Shown here: in pieces, positions 18,343-26,886 of the stretch | Layout: the number at the start of each line of letters is the position of its first letter | Position numbering within the stretch: position 1 is the stretch's first letter | DNA from: an uncultured bacterium | GTDB lineage: Bacteria; Verrucomicrobiota; Lentisphaeria; Victivallales; UBA1829 | DNA length: 64,000 nucleotides | Direction: 5' to 3' | NCBI GenBank assembly: GCA_949292215.1 | Contig: CASEYW010000093.1 | Location: forward strand, 124,001 to 188,000 | Made by a program: the position numbers and the translations under genes | The notes under the pieces: generated by a model | The model's input: the letters and a program-made list of their open reading frames with translations, nothing else | Database searches by the model: none | What the model was told of the DNA's origin: nothing

Positions 18343-19125
18343 TCACGATTTCTGTTTCCGGAGCTGCCGGTCGATGAACTCCAGAAGAAGCATATCGCTG
18401 CTCAAATGCACGATACCGTGCGCGTGTCCACCGAGAATACAGTGACGCACATCGGGATGCCCGACCTCGCGCAGACAAGCCGCAAGATAGGCGTTCTCTT
18501 CAACCCGTGTCGGCATATCAAGTCCGGGTTCTCCTGTAATCAGGAGAATGGGAGGAAGATCCTTCGAAACGTAATTCAGCGGTGCATACTCGTCAATCAC
18601 AGGCGCCCAGGCTTCCTTTTTGTATTTCAAATCGATTTTGAGCTGGAAATGAGTTCCCATCTGTCCGGAAACCAGCATCAGACCGAGGAACTTGCGGTTG
18701 TCATATCCATATTGGGCAAGAAGCTCCGGGTTCATGCCGACCATTGCTGCAAGCCATGCTCCTGCGCTGGTTCCACCGAGAAAAACCCGCTCCGGATCGC
18801 CCCCGTATTCCCGGATGTGCTCCAGAACCCAGACAACGGAAAGAACGGCGTCCTCCAGGGAATCCAGTCCGGTATCATGACCGTCCGAGAGACGGTAGCG
18901 GACTCCAACGGCGGCATACTCGCCGTTCGGCACTTTCATGGGAACATCCGCCCCATCGCCGACCAGCCCGCCACCGTGGAACCAGACGATGGAGGGAAAA
19001 TCTTTTTTCCCTTTCGGAATACCGAGATACAATTCCTGTTTTGGAAGTCCCTGTCCGTAAAAAACTTTCGAAAGTTCATACTTTCCTGGCTGAAGCAGAA
19101 AAAAACTCTTCCAGTTTTCCAGCAT
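18343..19125 (-). CDS. Alpha/beta hydrolase, esterase of the HGGG/GxSAG type (paralogue 2)
   Basis: This 260-residue protein is collinear with its neighbours: WFHGGGLVGDG, LEHIREYGGDPERVFLGGTSAGAWLA (nucleophile Ser), GTHFQLKIDL, DEYAPL and GGHAHG (likely catalytic His). There is no signal peptide, so it is probably cytoplasmic. It starts 1 bp after the stop of paralogue 3 and ends 49 bp before paralogue 1. It probably removes small acyl groups from a glycan or other ester; the substrate is unknown. Confidence 0.85.
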   Translation of the reverse strand: MLENWKSFFLLQPGKYELSKVFYGQGLPKQELYLGIPKGKKDFPSIVWFHGGGLVGDGADVPMKVPNGEYAAVGVRYRLSDGHDTGLDSLEDAVLSVVWVLEHIREYGGDPERVFLGGTSAGAWLAAMVGMNPELLAQYGYDNRKFLGLMLVSGQMGTHFQLKIDLKYKKEAWAPVIDEYAPLNYVSKDLPPILLITGEPGLDMPTRVEENAYLAACLREVGHPDVRHCILGGHAHGIVHLSSDMLLLEFIDRQLRKQKS

Positions 19126-19126
19126 T

Positions 19127-19984
19127 TCAATTTCCTTTCTTTAAAGTATTTTTCCGTTTGAGCGCATCAAGGATATAGTTGTTCACGACCGCGAGTCCCG
19201 GCGTAAGCATTGTCCCGTGATTGAAGGTCGGCAGAAGAACGCATCGAACGTTTTTGTCGCCGAAATTGCGCCGGAGCCGTGCTTCCAGAAGCTGATTCTC
19301 TTCGACCCGGGCAGGCCATTCCACGTTTGAATCTCCGGCAATCAGAATCAGAGGCGGAGCGTCTTTGGAGGCATTCGCGATCGGCGCGTACTCATCCAGC
19401 AGAATATCTGGTGTGGAAGGGTCTTTTTTACGGCGCTCGTTGAGAATCTGAAAATGAGTCGTCATCTGTCCGGAAAGCGGAAGAACTGCGGCAAGCTGTT
19501 TCGGGTCTGCGCCAAAAGTTTTCAAATACTTCGGAGCCAGCGCGATCATCGCGGAAAGATATCCTCCCGCGGAATGCCCGGAAACATACACCATTTCCGG
19601 ATCACCTCCGTACTCCCGGATATGCTTCAGAACCCAGGCGACCGCCGCGGCGGCATCGTAAAGATAATCGGGGCATTCCGCACCCTTGCCGGAAAGACGG
19701 TAATTTACCGCTGCAACCGCAATCTTCTTCGAATTGACAATTCCCGGATATGTCTTGTTTCCGCCAGTAATTCCGCCGCCGTGAAACCAGACAAGTGTGG
19801 GGAAATTCCGTTCTCCGTCCGGTGTTTTCAAATCGAGCACACATCGCTTTTCCAGATACGCAAGGTTGCCCGAACGCGGAAACTCCTTGTCGTAATAGGG
19901 AACATTTTTCTTTTCCACGGCAGAGAGCGCTCCCGCCGTCAGGACAAGAGCACAGAACAGGACGATTCTTCCGGAAAGAAACAT
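19127..19984 (-). CDS. Secreted alpha/beta hydrolase, esterase of the HGGG/GxSAG type (paralogue 3)
   Basis: This 285-residue protein begins with a signal peptide (MFLSGRIVLFCALVLTAGALSAVE), so unlike its two paralogues it should act outside the cytoplasm. It carries WFHGGGITGG, HIREYGGDPEMVYVSGHSAGGYLSAM with the nucleophile Ser, TTHFQI, DEYAPIAN and FNHGTM with the likely His. ATG 19984 is chosen because AAAGGA precedes it and the signal peptide then starts correctly; the 11 extra upstream residues are rejected. It is first in the esterase operon, directly downstream of the palindromic operator. Confidence 0.87.
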   Translation of the reverse strand: MFLSGRIVLFCALVLTAGALSAVEKKNVPYYDKEFPRSGNLAYLEKRCVLDLKTPDGERNFPTLVWFHGGGITGGNKTYPGIVNSKKIAVAAVNYRLSGKGAECPDYLYDAAAAVAWVLKHIREYGGDPEMVYVSGHSAGGYLSAMIALAPKYLKTFGADPKQLAAVLPLSGQMTTHFQILNERRKKDPSTPDILLDEYAPIANASKDAPPLILIAGDSNVEWPARVEENQLLEARLRRNFGDKNVRCVLLPTFNHGTMLTPGLAVVNNYILDALKRKNTLKKGN

Positions 19985-20001
19985 TTTTCCATCCTTTTCG
20001 A

Positions 20002-20038
20002 TTGACTTTTTATTCATTTGAGCGTATTGTATACAATA
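20002..20038. promoter_or_regulatory. Divergent promoter with a 14-bp GntR/FCD-type palindromic operator
   Basis: TATTGTATACAATA (20025-20038) is a perfect palindrome with the GT-N(0-3)-AC core typical of FadR/FCD-subfamily operators. On the plus strand TTGACT (20002-20007) and TATTGT (20025-20030) form a promoter with a 17-bp spacer whose -10 lies inside the palindrome. On the minus strand a -10 would also fall in it. Binding would repress both the regulator and the esterase operon. Confidence 0.8.
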
Positions 20039-20076
20039 TACTGTATTTCATGGAAAGCAAGAGGGAGACGGAAAAA

Positions 20077-20694
20077 ATGCTGAAAAAAAGGAATCTTTCC
20101 GATCAGGCCTACGATGAGCTTGTCAAAAAAATCATCTCCGGAGCGTATCCGGGAGGAACGACGCTTCAGGAGGAAAAACTTGCCTCGGAGTTCGGGATCA
20201 GCCGAACGCCAGTCCGTGAAGCGCTGAAACGGCTTGCCGCGGAAGGGCTCATCGAATCGCTCCCGCGCAAAGGGTTCCGTGTCGCCATGCCCGACGACGA
20301 TGCTCTGACGGAACTGTTCGAATGCCGCTGCGGACTCGAATTGCTTGCATTGAAAAACGCCATAAATGCCATTCCAGTGGAAAAAATTGAATCTCTGAAG
20401 AAAAAACTGTGCCTGGCTGCACGTCGGAAAGAATCCCGGCGGATCGCTCTCGAAGCGGACGGAGAGATGCACGCACTCTTCTCGGATCACTGCGGAAATC
20501 GTTATCTTGGTGCGCTGATTCAGCAGTTCCGGACAAAAACAGCCCCCTATCGCAGCTACCGGAACCGGGAGCGTGCACCACTGGACGAACTCATCACAGA
20601 GCGAATGGAAATTCTGGACGCCGTGCTCACACGCGATGCGGATACGGCATCACGTCTGCTGAGGGAGCATATCCTGAAAGGAAAAAACCGCTGA
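20077..20694 (+). CDS. GntR-family regulator with FCD effector domain
   Basis: This 205-residue protein has an N-terminal winged helix (LQEEKLASEFGISRTPVREALKRLAAEGLIESLPRKGFRV, about residues 28-67). It is followed by an all-helical FCD-type domain ending in the typical DADTASRLLREHI. FCD regulators bind small carboxylates or sugar acids. ATG 20077 is preferred over 20050 because GGGAG lies 9 bp upstream of it. The gene is divergent from the three-esterase operon across the palindrome at 20025-20038, so that operon is its likely target. Confidence 0.87.
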   Translation: MLKKRNLSDQAYDELVKKIISGAYPGGTTLQEEKLASEFGISRTPVREALKRLAAEGLIESLPRKGFRVAMPDDDALTELFECRCGLELLALKNAINAIPVEKIESLKKKLCLAARRKESRRIALEADGEMHALFSDHCGNRYLGALIQQFRTKTAPYRSYRNRERAPLDELITERMEILDAVLTRDADTASRLLREHILKGKNR

Positions 20695-20704
20695 ATCCTG
20701 CCGC

Positions 20705-21448
20705 CTACGGTTCTTCAGCAATCTCCCAGATGTACTGCCACAAAGTTCGCATGAGAATGAAAAGTTCCCGGCTTTCAATGATAATGGAATAATTTTCCTT
20801 CAGGGCGGAACTGATGGCGATCCGATCATCGTAGATGTATAATCCGGAGATATTGTCGTCGATGGGTTTCGGAAGGTAGCGCACATGACGGAGGTTCTCA
20901 TCCCCCGGTCTCATGTAATCCAGATCGACCTCTTTGGAACGGTCGCGGATGGAGTAGGACCAGATCCCCCGCCGGAGACGCTCGCGGACATACGCCTCCT
21001 CCTGTTCCTGCGACGAGAGCTTGAACATCTCCCGAATCGAACCGAAATAATAATACCGCTTGGATTTCACGTTCAGCAGTTCATTCCGGACCACGGCGGC
21101 TCCCTCCACACTGTCGTAACAGTGGACGCGTGTCCGATGGGTTCCCCCCAGATACAGATCCTTCAGGCTCGGCAGAAGGGAGTTCAGTGTCCGCTGACGC
21201 TCCTGCAGAATCTGGGAGAACATTTCCGGGTCTTCGGCGGAAAAGACTTTGCGTCCCCCGGAAAGAGTCTCAGAAATCAGACGCTTCTCCTTCAGAAGAT
21301 CCAGCACATCGTAGACGGTGGGATGCTTGTATTTCGTGTATTTCGCGATTTCGATCGCGGTTGCCGACCCGAGCTGAAGCAGCGCCAGATAAACCCGTGC
21401 CTGCCTCCCGTTCAATCCGAGTTGATTCAACTGATCTATGATATTCAT
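20705..21448 (-). CDS. TrmB-type transcriptional regulator
   Basis: The 247-residue protein has an N-terminal TrmB winged helix (LGLNGRQARVYLALLQLGSATAIEIAKYTKYKHPTVYDVLDLLKEKRLI), a coiled segment around SQILQERQRTLNSLLPSLKDL, and a C-terminal phospholipase-D-like effector region (YYFGSIREMF, GLYIYDDRIAI, SIIIESREL). TrmB-like proteins commonly sense sugars. GGAGG sits 6 bp ahead of the ATG. It is divergent from the PHP hydrolase gene and shares an intergenic region containing repeated GCGACATCA boxes. Confidence 0.85.
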   Translation of the reverse strand: MNIIDQLNQLGLNGRQARVYLALLQLGSATAIEIAKYTKYKHPTVYDVLDLLKEKRLISETLSGGRKVFSAEDPEMFSQILQERQRTLNSLLPSLKDLYLGGTHRTRVHCYDSVEGAAVVRNELLNVKSKRYYYFGSIREMFKLSSQEQEEAYVRERLRRGIWSYSIRDRSKEVDLDYMRPGDENLRHVRYLPKPIDDNISGLYIYDDRIAISSALKENYSIIIESRELFILMRTLWQYIWEIAEEP

Positions 21449-21460
21449 GCAGCTCCTCCA

Positions 21461-21560
21461 TGTCGTAAAAAAGCGACATCATTTATTTCAAAAAACATCC
21501 TTGAAAATGAATTCCGACAAGATAAGTTATCTCCAGATCATGAAAAGAAAAGCGACATCA
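21461..21560. repeat. Repeated AAAAGCGACATCA boxes between trmB-like and PHP genes
   Basis: A 13-bp direct repeat occurs at 21469-21481 and 21548-21560, 79 bp apart. The first copy is also half of an inverted repeat TGTCG-N8-CGACA (21461-21478), placed just upstream of the regulator's Shine-Dalgarno. The arrangement suits an operator pair with looping or dual control of the divergent genes. A palindrome GATAAGTTATC lies between them. Confidence 0.6.
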
Positions 21561-21581
21561 ATCAAAAAAAAGGGAAGATCA

Positions 21582-22931
21582 ATGAAAAAGTTTCAGGATT
21601 ATTTTGAGGTTACTCCGCGGATTGTTCCTGCTGACCAGGAGTCAACCATCCGCATCACCCCCCGGTTCAGTCATGCGGAACTGCCCCCGGCGGACCGGAT
21701 CAAGGTCCGCTTCTTTCCCGTGGGCGGGCTTTTCCCGGACGGCACCTCCACACAGGCGATCAACGGGGAACGCAAAGACATCACGGTCGAACGGGAGGGC
21801 AACTCCCTTCTCATCAAAGCGCACTTCGCCGGAGAGCAGGAGCACTGTATTCTGCTGGATCTTTTCGAGCTTCCGGGATTCCGCGATTCGGACGCATGGG
21901 TTGTCAAAGACAAGAAAGAAATCCGCTTCAACGTCTACTCCCTGCGTCCGGACCTCTACCGGCTTCGTCCGTTCAAGGGAGACTTTCATGTGCATTCCAC
22001 CTGTTCTGACGGGTGCGAAGCACCGGAGTACGTTGCAGCCCGCTACCGTCAGATGGGGTTTGATTTCATGTCTGTCACGGACCACCGGCGGTATAACCCG
22101 TCGAAACGGACCATGGAATACTGGAAGAATTTGAACAACGGCTTCCGTCTTTTCCCCGGAGAGGAAGTTCATTCGCCGGACAATCCGGTGCACATCATCC
22201 ACTTCGGCGGCAAATACAGCATCAATGAAAAGGCGTTTTCCGACGAATCGCTTTACCGCAGGGAGACGGAGGAAATCCTGCGAACGATTCCTCCGGAAGA
22301 GCTCCCCGCCGGACTCGATCCCTTCCCGATCGCTGCCTGCGAATGGGTGTTCCGGGAAATCCGGAAGGCAGGCGGACTCTCCGTCTACTGCCATCCTTAC
22401 TGGCAGACAAATAAATACGAAATCTGCGAGGCTCTGAGTGATGCCGTTTTCCGTCGCGGAAAATTCGACGCCTTTGAACTGCTCGGCGGATTCTACGAAT
22501 GGCAATGGCGTTCGAACTCCTGCCAGATTGCGCGCTACGGCGATGAACGGGCCCGGGGACGCAGTTTCCCGGTCGTCGGTCTGAGCGACTCGCACGGAAC
22601 CGACAACGAAAAACTCGCGGACTGGAACAGCACCATCATCCTTGCGGAATCAGACCGGATCGAAGACTTGATTTCCGCTGTCAAAAACGGCACCTGTGCC
22701 GCTGTGGAGCGAATCCATGAACCGGTACCGCATGTCTTCGGGGAGTTCCGGATGGTGAAATACATCTCGTTTCTTGTGCAGGACTACTTCCCCGCCCATC
22801 GTGAACTCTGCGCCGTGGAGGGAGCTCTCATGCTGGAAGCTCTTGCGGGAAGCGAATCCGCGAGAAAGGCTCTTGACGAACTCGGCAACAGAGTTGCTGT
22901 TTACCGGGAAAAGGCATTCGCACACTCATGA
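21582..22931 (+). CDS. PHP-domain metal-dependent phosphohydrolase
   Basis: This 449-residue protein carries the four PHP motifs that bind a metal cluster: FHVHSTCSDG, SVTDHRRY, the Glu in FPGEEVH with CHPYW, and LSDSHGTD. About 130 residues precede the PHP part and look beta-rich. PHP proteins hydrolyse phosphoesters; the substrate is not evident. The ATG at 21582 follows AAGGGAAG; upstream in-frame codons belong to the leader. It overlaps the EamA gene by 4 bp (ATGA), so the two are translationally coupled. Confidence 0.85.
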   Translation: MKKFQDYFEVTPRIVPADQESTIRITPRFSHAELPPADRIKVRFFPVGGLFPDGTSTQAINGERKDITVEREGNSLLIKAHFAGEQEHCILLDLFELPGFRDSDAWVVKDKKEIRFNVYSLRPDLYRLRPFKGDFHVHSTCSDGCEAPEYVAARYRQMGFDFMSVTDHRRYNPSKRTMEYWKNLNNGFRLFPGEEVHSPDNPVHIIHFGGKYSINEKAFSDESLYRRETEEILRTIPPEELPAGLDPFPIAACEWVFREIRKAGGLSVYCHPYWQTNKYEICEALSDAVFRRGKFDAFELLGGFYEWQWRSNSCQIARYGDERARGRSFPVVGLSDSHGTDNEKLADWNSTIILAESDRIEDLISAVKNGTCAAVERIHEPVPHVFGEFRMVKYISFLVQDYFPAHRELCAVEGALMLEALAGSESARKALDELGNRVAVYREKAFAHS

Positions 22932-23824
22932 CGCTGACAGCCTTTCTTCTCATCTTTCTTTCCGTATTCCTGCATGCCACGTGGAACTTTCTGAGCAAGA
23001 AGGCAAACCCCTCGGGAGCTTTCTACCTGATGTCCTCCTCAACGGCTGCTCTGCTCTGGCTGGGATTTTTCCTTTACGCGGAAGTTTCCCTGGCGGCTCT
23101 GCCGGTCCGCTTCTGGATTCTGCTGGGATGCAGCATCGTCTGTGAAATGATATACGGCATCGGGCTGGCGTATGCCTACCGGATCAGCGACATCTCCCTT
23201 GCCTATCCGCTGGGACGCGCCCTTCCGGTTCTGATGGTCGCAGGGGTCACACTTCTGCTCGGAATCGGAGCCAGGCCATCGGGACTCGCGATCGCCGGAA
23301 TGGCAATCACATTCGTCGGATGTATTCTGCTTCCCCTGAAAACCATGCACGATTTCAAATGGAAAACGTATGCCAGCAGAGCGATCTTCTTCATTCTGAT
23401 GATTGCCGTCGGCACGACCGGCTACACGATTCTGGACAGTCAGGCGAGCGCCATTCTTCAGGCGCAGCCCGGAGAGACTCCGCTCATGAAATCGCTGGTC
23501 TATCTCTTCTTACTTGAACTCGGTATTGCGCTCGGACTGGGCGGATATGTCGCCTTGCGCCCGATGGAACGGAAGGAATTCAAACGTCTCTTTCTGCGTT
23601 CCCCCTATCCGGTCATTACGGGATTCTGCAGTTCTTCGGCTTACGCGCTGATTCTGCTGGCAATGCGGCATGTTTCAAACGTAAGCTACATTCAGGCGTT
23701 CCGTCAGATGAGTCTTCCAATCGGAGTTCTTGCCGGCATTATTCTGCTGAAGGAAACTCCGGCGAAACCCAAACTTGCCGGAGTCACTCTGATCGTAGTC
23801 GGACTTGTCATCACGGCGTTCTAG
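22928..23824 (+). CDS. EamA/DMT-superfamily transporter
   Basis: This 298-residue protein has about ten hydrophobic helices in two related halves, typical of drug/metabolite transporters. Signatures are FLHATWNFLSKKA at the N-terminus, the LAYPLGRALPVL segment and a C-terminal GVLAGIILLKETPAKPKLAG. It probably moves a small organic solute across the inner membrane, and the coupling to the PHP gene suggests a shared substrate. Its 3' end overlaps the convergent hydrolase gene by 14 bp. Confidence 0.87.
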   Translation: MTLTAFLLIFLSVFLHATWNFLSKKANPSGAFYLMSSSTAALLWLGFFLYAEVSLAALPVRFWILLGCSIVCEMIYGIGLAYAYRISDISLAYPLGRALPVLMVAGVTLLLGIGARPSGLAIAGMAITFVGCILLPLKTMHDFKWKTYASRAIFFILMIAVGTTGYTILDSQASAILQAQPGETPLMKSLVYLFLLELGIALGLGGYVALRPMERKEFKRLFLRSPYPVITGFCSSSAYALILLAMRHVSNVSYIQAFRQMSLPIGVLAGIILLKETPAKPKLAGVTLIVVGLVITAF

Positions 23825-24488
23825 AGCCATCTGCCGTGGCGGCTCTCCCATCGGCAAACGATCCGGAAGAAAGGAAGCGTTCCACAGCCTGCGCGGCATC
23901 GCGGCGCAAAAGAATCAGGGTATGGGAGGATGGAAGCACCAGCCGGTCCTTTTCCGTGGCAAGAAAAGTATAAGGATATCGGACGGCACCATCGTGTTCC
24001 GCCGCCAGCACGCCGATTTCGAGATCGGGAGCCGGAAGCGCATGGATTCGGGAATCCGCTTCTGAACGCATGTCCTCCAGCGGAACGATCAGTTTGCGGG
24101 TCCACGCCCGGTCATACCAGAAGGAGGCGACATCGGACCCCTTGTTCGGCGGAGCGATCATCACGACACGCCGAATCCGTTTCATCAGCCTCGGGGAATG
24201 CGCAACAGCAGAACGGAGCAGAAGCGCTCCCATGCTGTGTGTGACCACATGAAAACTCTCCGGTTTGAATGTTTCCAGAAACGCGGCAAGTTCCCGTCCG
24301 TGCATGTCCACTGAACGGATGCGGGTCGGATAATCATAGCCGAAGCAGTCGAAGCCATGCTTCCGGAGATGATGCGCGATCGGGAGCATGATATGCGAGG
24401 TCATGAAGAGACCGTGAATCAAAAAAACAGAACCGGAATCCCCTCCGCTTCTGAGCGTAAAGTTGATTCCGGCTTTTCGATATCCCAT
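23811..24488 (-). CDS. Alpha/beta hydrolase, lipase-like
   Basis: This 225-residue protein begins a hydrolase fold with SVFLIHGLFMTSHIM (oxyanion region). It has VVTHSMGALLLR as the nucleophile elbow (GxSxG variant T-H-S-M-G) and LPSSHTLILL with the probable catalytic His. HSMGALL and IAPPNKGSD resemble triacylglycerol lipase or PGAP1-type esterases. AAAGGA precedes the ATG. It is 16 bp downstream of fabH in the same direction, and its tail overlaps the convergent EamA gene by 14 bp. Confidence 0.83.
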   Translation of the reverse strand: MGYRKAGINFTLRSGGDSGSVFLIHGLFMTSHIMLPIAHHLRKHGFDCFGYDYPTRIRSVDMHGRELAAFLETFKPESFHVVTHSMGALLLRSAVAHSPRLMKRIRRVVMIAPPNKGSDVASFWYDRAWTRKLIVPLEDMRSEADSRIHALPAPDLEIGVLAAEHDGAVRYPYTFLATEKDRLVLPSSHTLILLRRDAAQAVERFLSSGSFADGRAATADGSRTP

Positions 24489-24504
24489 CCGGGGAGTCCT
24501 TTGA

Positions 24505-25491
24505 TTACCAGCGGATCAGCTGAGCACCCCAGGTGAGACCGCCGCCGAACGCGGTCAGCAGGATATAATCTCCGGGCTTCAGCATTCCGGCACGGTTCAT
24601 CTCGTCAAGACAGATGCCGATGGATGCGGATGAAGTATTTCCATAACGATCAATATTCGCATAAACCCGTTCATCCGGAATGGTGAGGCGGGCGGCCACA
24701 GCGGAGATGATCCGCCGGTTCGCCTGATGCGGAATCACCCATGCGACCTGTTCCGGAGCGATACCGGAATCGGCAAGGACCTCTTTGCAGGCGGCAGTCA
24801 TGGCAGTCACAGCCAGCTTGAAGGTCTCCTGTCCGCCCATTTTGATGAAGTGGCACTTTCCATCCACGGATTCATGGCTGGCAGGCATGGCGCTTCCGCC
24901 GGCGGGCAGATGAAGAATATCACCGTAATTGCCATCTGCGGCGAGTTTTCCGGCAACATAGAAATCGCCTTCGATCTCATCTCCGCTTTCCAGGACCAGG
25001 GCGGCCGCACCGTCTCCAAAGAGGACGCAGGTGCTGCGGTCGGTCCAATCGACGATGGAAGAGAGTTTTTCCGCGCCGATGACGAGCGCTTTTTTGTATT
25101 TTTTATTTGCCGCCATCAGAGAGTGGGCGACTTCAATGGAGTAGATCAAGCCGGAACACGCCGCTTCCAGATCGAAACACGGGCAGGTGCAGGCTCCGAG
25201 TTTGCGCTGGACCAGTGCAGCAGTATTCGGGAAAAGCTTGTCGGGAGTCACCGAAGCGACCGTGATCAGATCGAGTTCGGAGGGAGAAACCCCGGCCATC
25301 TCAAGAGCCTTCACGGCGGCGGCATAAGCGAGATCGGACGTGGCAGTCTGCTTGTCGGCAATATGACGTTCCTTGATTCCGGTACGGGTGGTGATCCATT
25401 CATCGGAGGTCTCGACCATCTTTTCCAGATCGGCGTTCGTCAATACTTTTTCCGGGACGAACATTCCCGTGCCTTTTATCCTGATTCCCAT
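24505..25491 (-). CDS. fabH: 3-oxoacyl-ACP synthase III
   Basis: This 328-residue condensing enzyme starts fatty-acid synthesis by joining acetyl-CoA to malonyl-ACP. The catalytic triad is visible: Cys112 in EAACSG, His255 in IPHQANRR and Asn285 in YGNTSSAS. GGGLTWGAQ near the end is also typical. Length is normal. GAGGAGA precedes the ATG. It lies 49 bp downstream of plsX in the standard rpmF-plsX-fabH order. Confidence 0.96.
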   Translation of the reverse strand: MGIRIKGTGMFVPEKVLTNADLEKMVETSDEWITTRTGIKERHIADKQTATSDLAYAAAVKALEMAGVSPSELDLITVASVTPDKLFPNTAALVQRKLGACTCPCFDLEAACSGLIYSIEVAHSLMAANKKYKKALVIGAEKLSSIVDWTDRSTCVLFGDGAAALVLESGDEIEGDFYVAGKLAADGNYGDILHLPAGGSAMPASHESVDGKCHFIKMGGQETFKLAVTAMTAACKEVLADSGIAPEQVAWVIPHQANRRIISAVAARLTIPDERVYANIDRYGNTSSASIGICLDEMNRAGMLKPGDYILLTAFGGGLTWGAQLIRW

Positions 25492-25540
25492 AAAGCAGAT
25501 GTCTCCTCTTAAAAATTCGAAAATTCAAATGCGGCCCGCC

Positions 25541-26566
25541 TCAGCAAACCGAATGATTCACTGCAGCGCCGCATTCCTTGATACGTTTTACAATTCTGTC
25601 CGTCAGCCCGAGCTTCAAATAGTTATCCGAGAGACGGATGGCGTTCTTCACGGCCTTCGGCGAGGAAGCCCCGTGACCGATGATGCACACGCCCCGGATT
25701 CCCAGCAGCGGCGCTCCGCCGAATTCCTCTGAATCGGAAATGGCTTTCAGTTCCTTGAAGGCATCCTTTGCCAAAAGAGCGCCTGCGTGACGAAGCGGAT
25801 TTCTTGTGAACGCCTCTTTCATCCAGTGGAAAGTTGCACGTGCCAGACCCTCGGAAGCCTTCAGGAGCGAATTTCCCGTAAAACCGTCACAAACAATCAC
25901 ATCGCAGGTTGCTTTGTTGAAGATATCGTGCCCTTCCACATTGCCGACGAAATTGATCGGCATGCCGGAGAGCATTTTAAAAACTTCCTTTGTGAGATCA
26001 TTTCCCTTGACATCCTCTCCGCCAACGGAAAGAAGGCCGATTCGCGGACGCTCCATCTGGAACGTGATTTCCGCATAGACCTCCGCCATAATTGCAAACT
26101 GAACGAGATTGATTGGTTCACAGTCGGTATTCGCGCCGACATCAATCAGAATTGTTTTGCCACCCACAGCCGGCATCAACGTTGCCAGAGCAGGACGATC
26201 CACACCGTCCAGAGTCCGCAACCGGACCTTGGTTGCCGCGACAGCTGCGCCGGTATGCCCGGCGGAAACGATCGCATCGGCCTTTCCGGCTTTCACCAGA
26301 TCGGCGCAAACGGTAATGGACGATTTTTTCTTGGCCCGGAGAGCGGCGGTCGAGGGATCGCTCATCTCCACGACCTGTTCCGCATGAACCAGTTCAATCT
26401 GCGGGGAGTTCTGCAAACCGGCCTTTTCGAGATAGAACGCCAGCTTTTCCTGATGCCCGACGAGTACAAGCTGGATACCCGGCAACTCCTGCAGAGCCTG
26501 CTGAACTCCTTCGATCACAACTCCGGGAGCAAAATCGCCCCCCATTGCATCCACCGCAATTTTCAT
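25541..26566 (-). CDS. plsX: Phosphate acyltransferase PlsX
   Basis: This 341-residue enzyme converts acyl-ACP to acyl-phosphate for phospholipid synthesis. It begins MKIAVDAMGGDFAPGVVIEG and contains ALRAKKKSSI, SAGHTGA, NVEGHDIFN and CDGFTGNSLLKASEG, all family hallmarks. GGGGAGG lies upstream of the ATG. It is 30 bp downstream of rpmF. The usual DUF177 (YceD) gene before rpmF is absent here. Confidence 0.96.
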   Translation of the reverse strand: MKIAVDAMGGDFAPGVVIEGVQQALQELPGIQLVLVGHQEKLAFYLEKAGLQNSPQIELVHAEQVVEMSDPSTAALRAKKKSSITVCADLVKAGKADAIVSAGHTGAAVAATKVRLRTLDGVDRPALATLMPAVGGKTILIDVGANTDCEPINLVQFAIMAEVYAEITFQMERPRIGLLSVGGEDVKGNDLTKEVFKMLSGMPINFVGNVEGHDIFNKATCDVIVCDGFTGNSLLKASEGLARATFHWMKEAFTRNPLRHAGALLAKDAFKELKAISDSEEFGGAPLLGIRGVCIIGHGASSPKAVKNAIRLSDNYLKLGLTDRIVKRIKECGAAVNHSVC

Positions 26567-26596
26567 AACTGTCCGCCTCCCCGGCCCGGCAGAAAA

Positions 26597-26776
26597 TTAC
26601 TGTTCCACAGTAAGGATCTGTCTGCCCTTGTAGGTTCCGCAGTGTTTGCAGACCGTGTGGGAAGCCGCGGGCTGACCGCAGTTCGAACAGAAATTCGCCT
26701 GGACTCCCTCGTAGGCATTGGCTGCCTGACGATGACGTCTTTTCATTTTTGACATTTTTCTTTTTGGAACGCCCAT
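26597..26776 (-). CDS. rpmF: 50S ribosomal protein L32
   Basis: This 59-residue protein begins MGVPKRKMSKMKRRHRQA and has two zinc-binding cysteine pairs, CSNC (Cys30, Cys33) and CKHC (Cys43, Cys46), so it is the zinc-binding C+ form of L32. It ends in TYKGRQILTVEQ. AGGAG lies 10 bp before the ATG. It leads the plsX-fabH operon, the classic link between ribosome and membrane lipid synthesis. Confidence 0.96.
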   Translation of the reverse strand: MGVPKRKMSKMKRRHRQAANAYEGVQANFCSNCGQPAASHTVCKHCGTYKGRQILTVEQ

Positions 26777-26850
26777 TTTTTATCTCCTGTATAAAGATTG
26801 AGTTCTTGCCTCTGTTCCGCACATTTCTTACGGCATTGCATAGAACAGGG

Positions 26851-26878
26851 AATATAGCACAATTTCGCTTTTTTTCAA
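26851..26878 (-). promoter_or_regulatory. Sigma70-type promoter for rpmF-plsX-fabH
   Basis: On the minus strand TTGAAA (26873-26878) is followed after 16 bp by TATATT (26851-26856). The start would lie about 70 bp upstream of rpmF. Confidence 0.7.
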
Positions 26879-26886
26879 CCTTGAAT

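Noticed and set aside
23811-23824. 14-bp overlap of convergent genes as a frameshift or annotation error
   Set aside because: Both proteins end in plausible family-length tails, and short tail-to-tail overlaps are common.
26104-26154. Possible riboswitch or leader peptide near lipid genes
   Set aside because: The bases belong to plsX coding sequence; there is no untranslated leader there.
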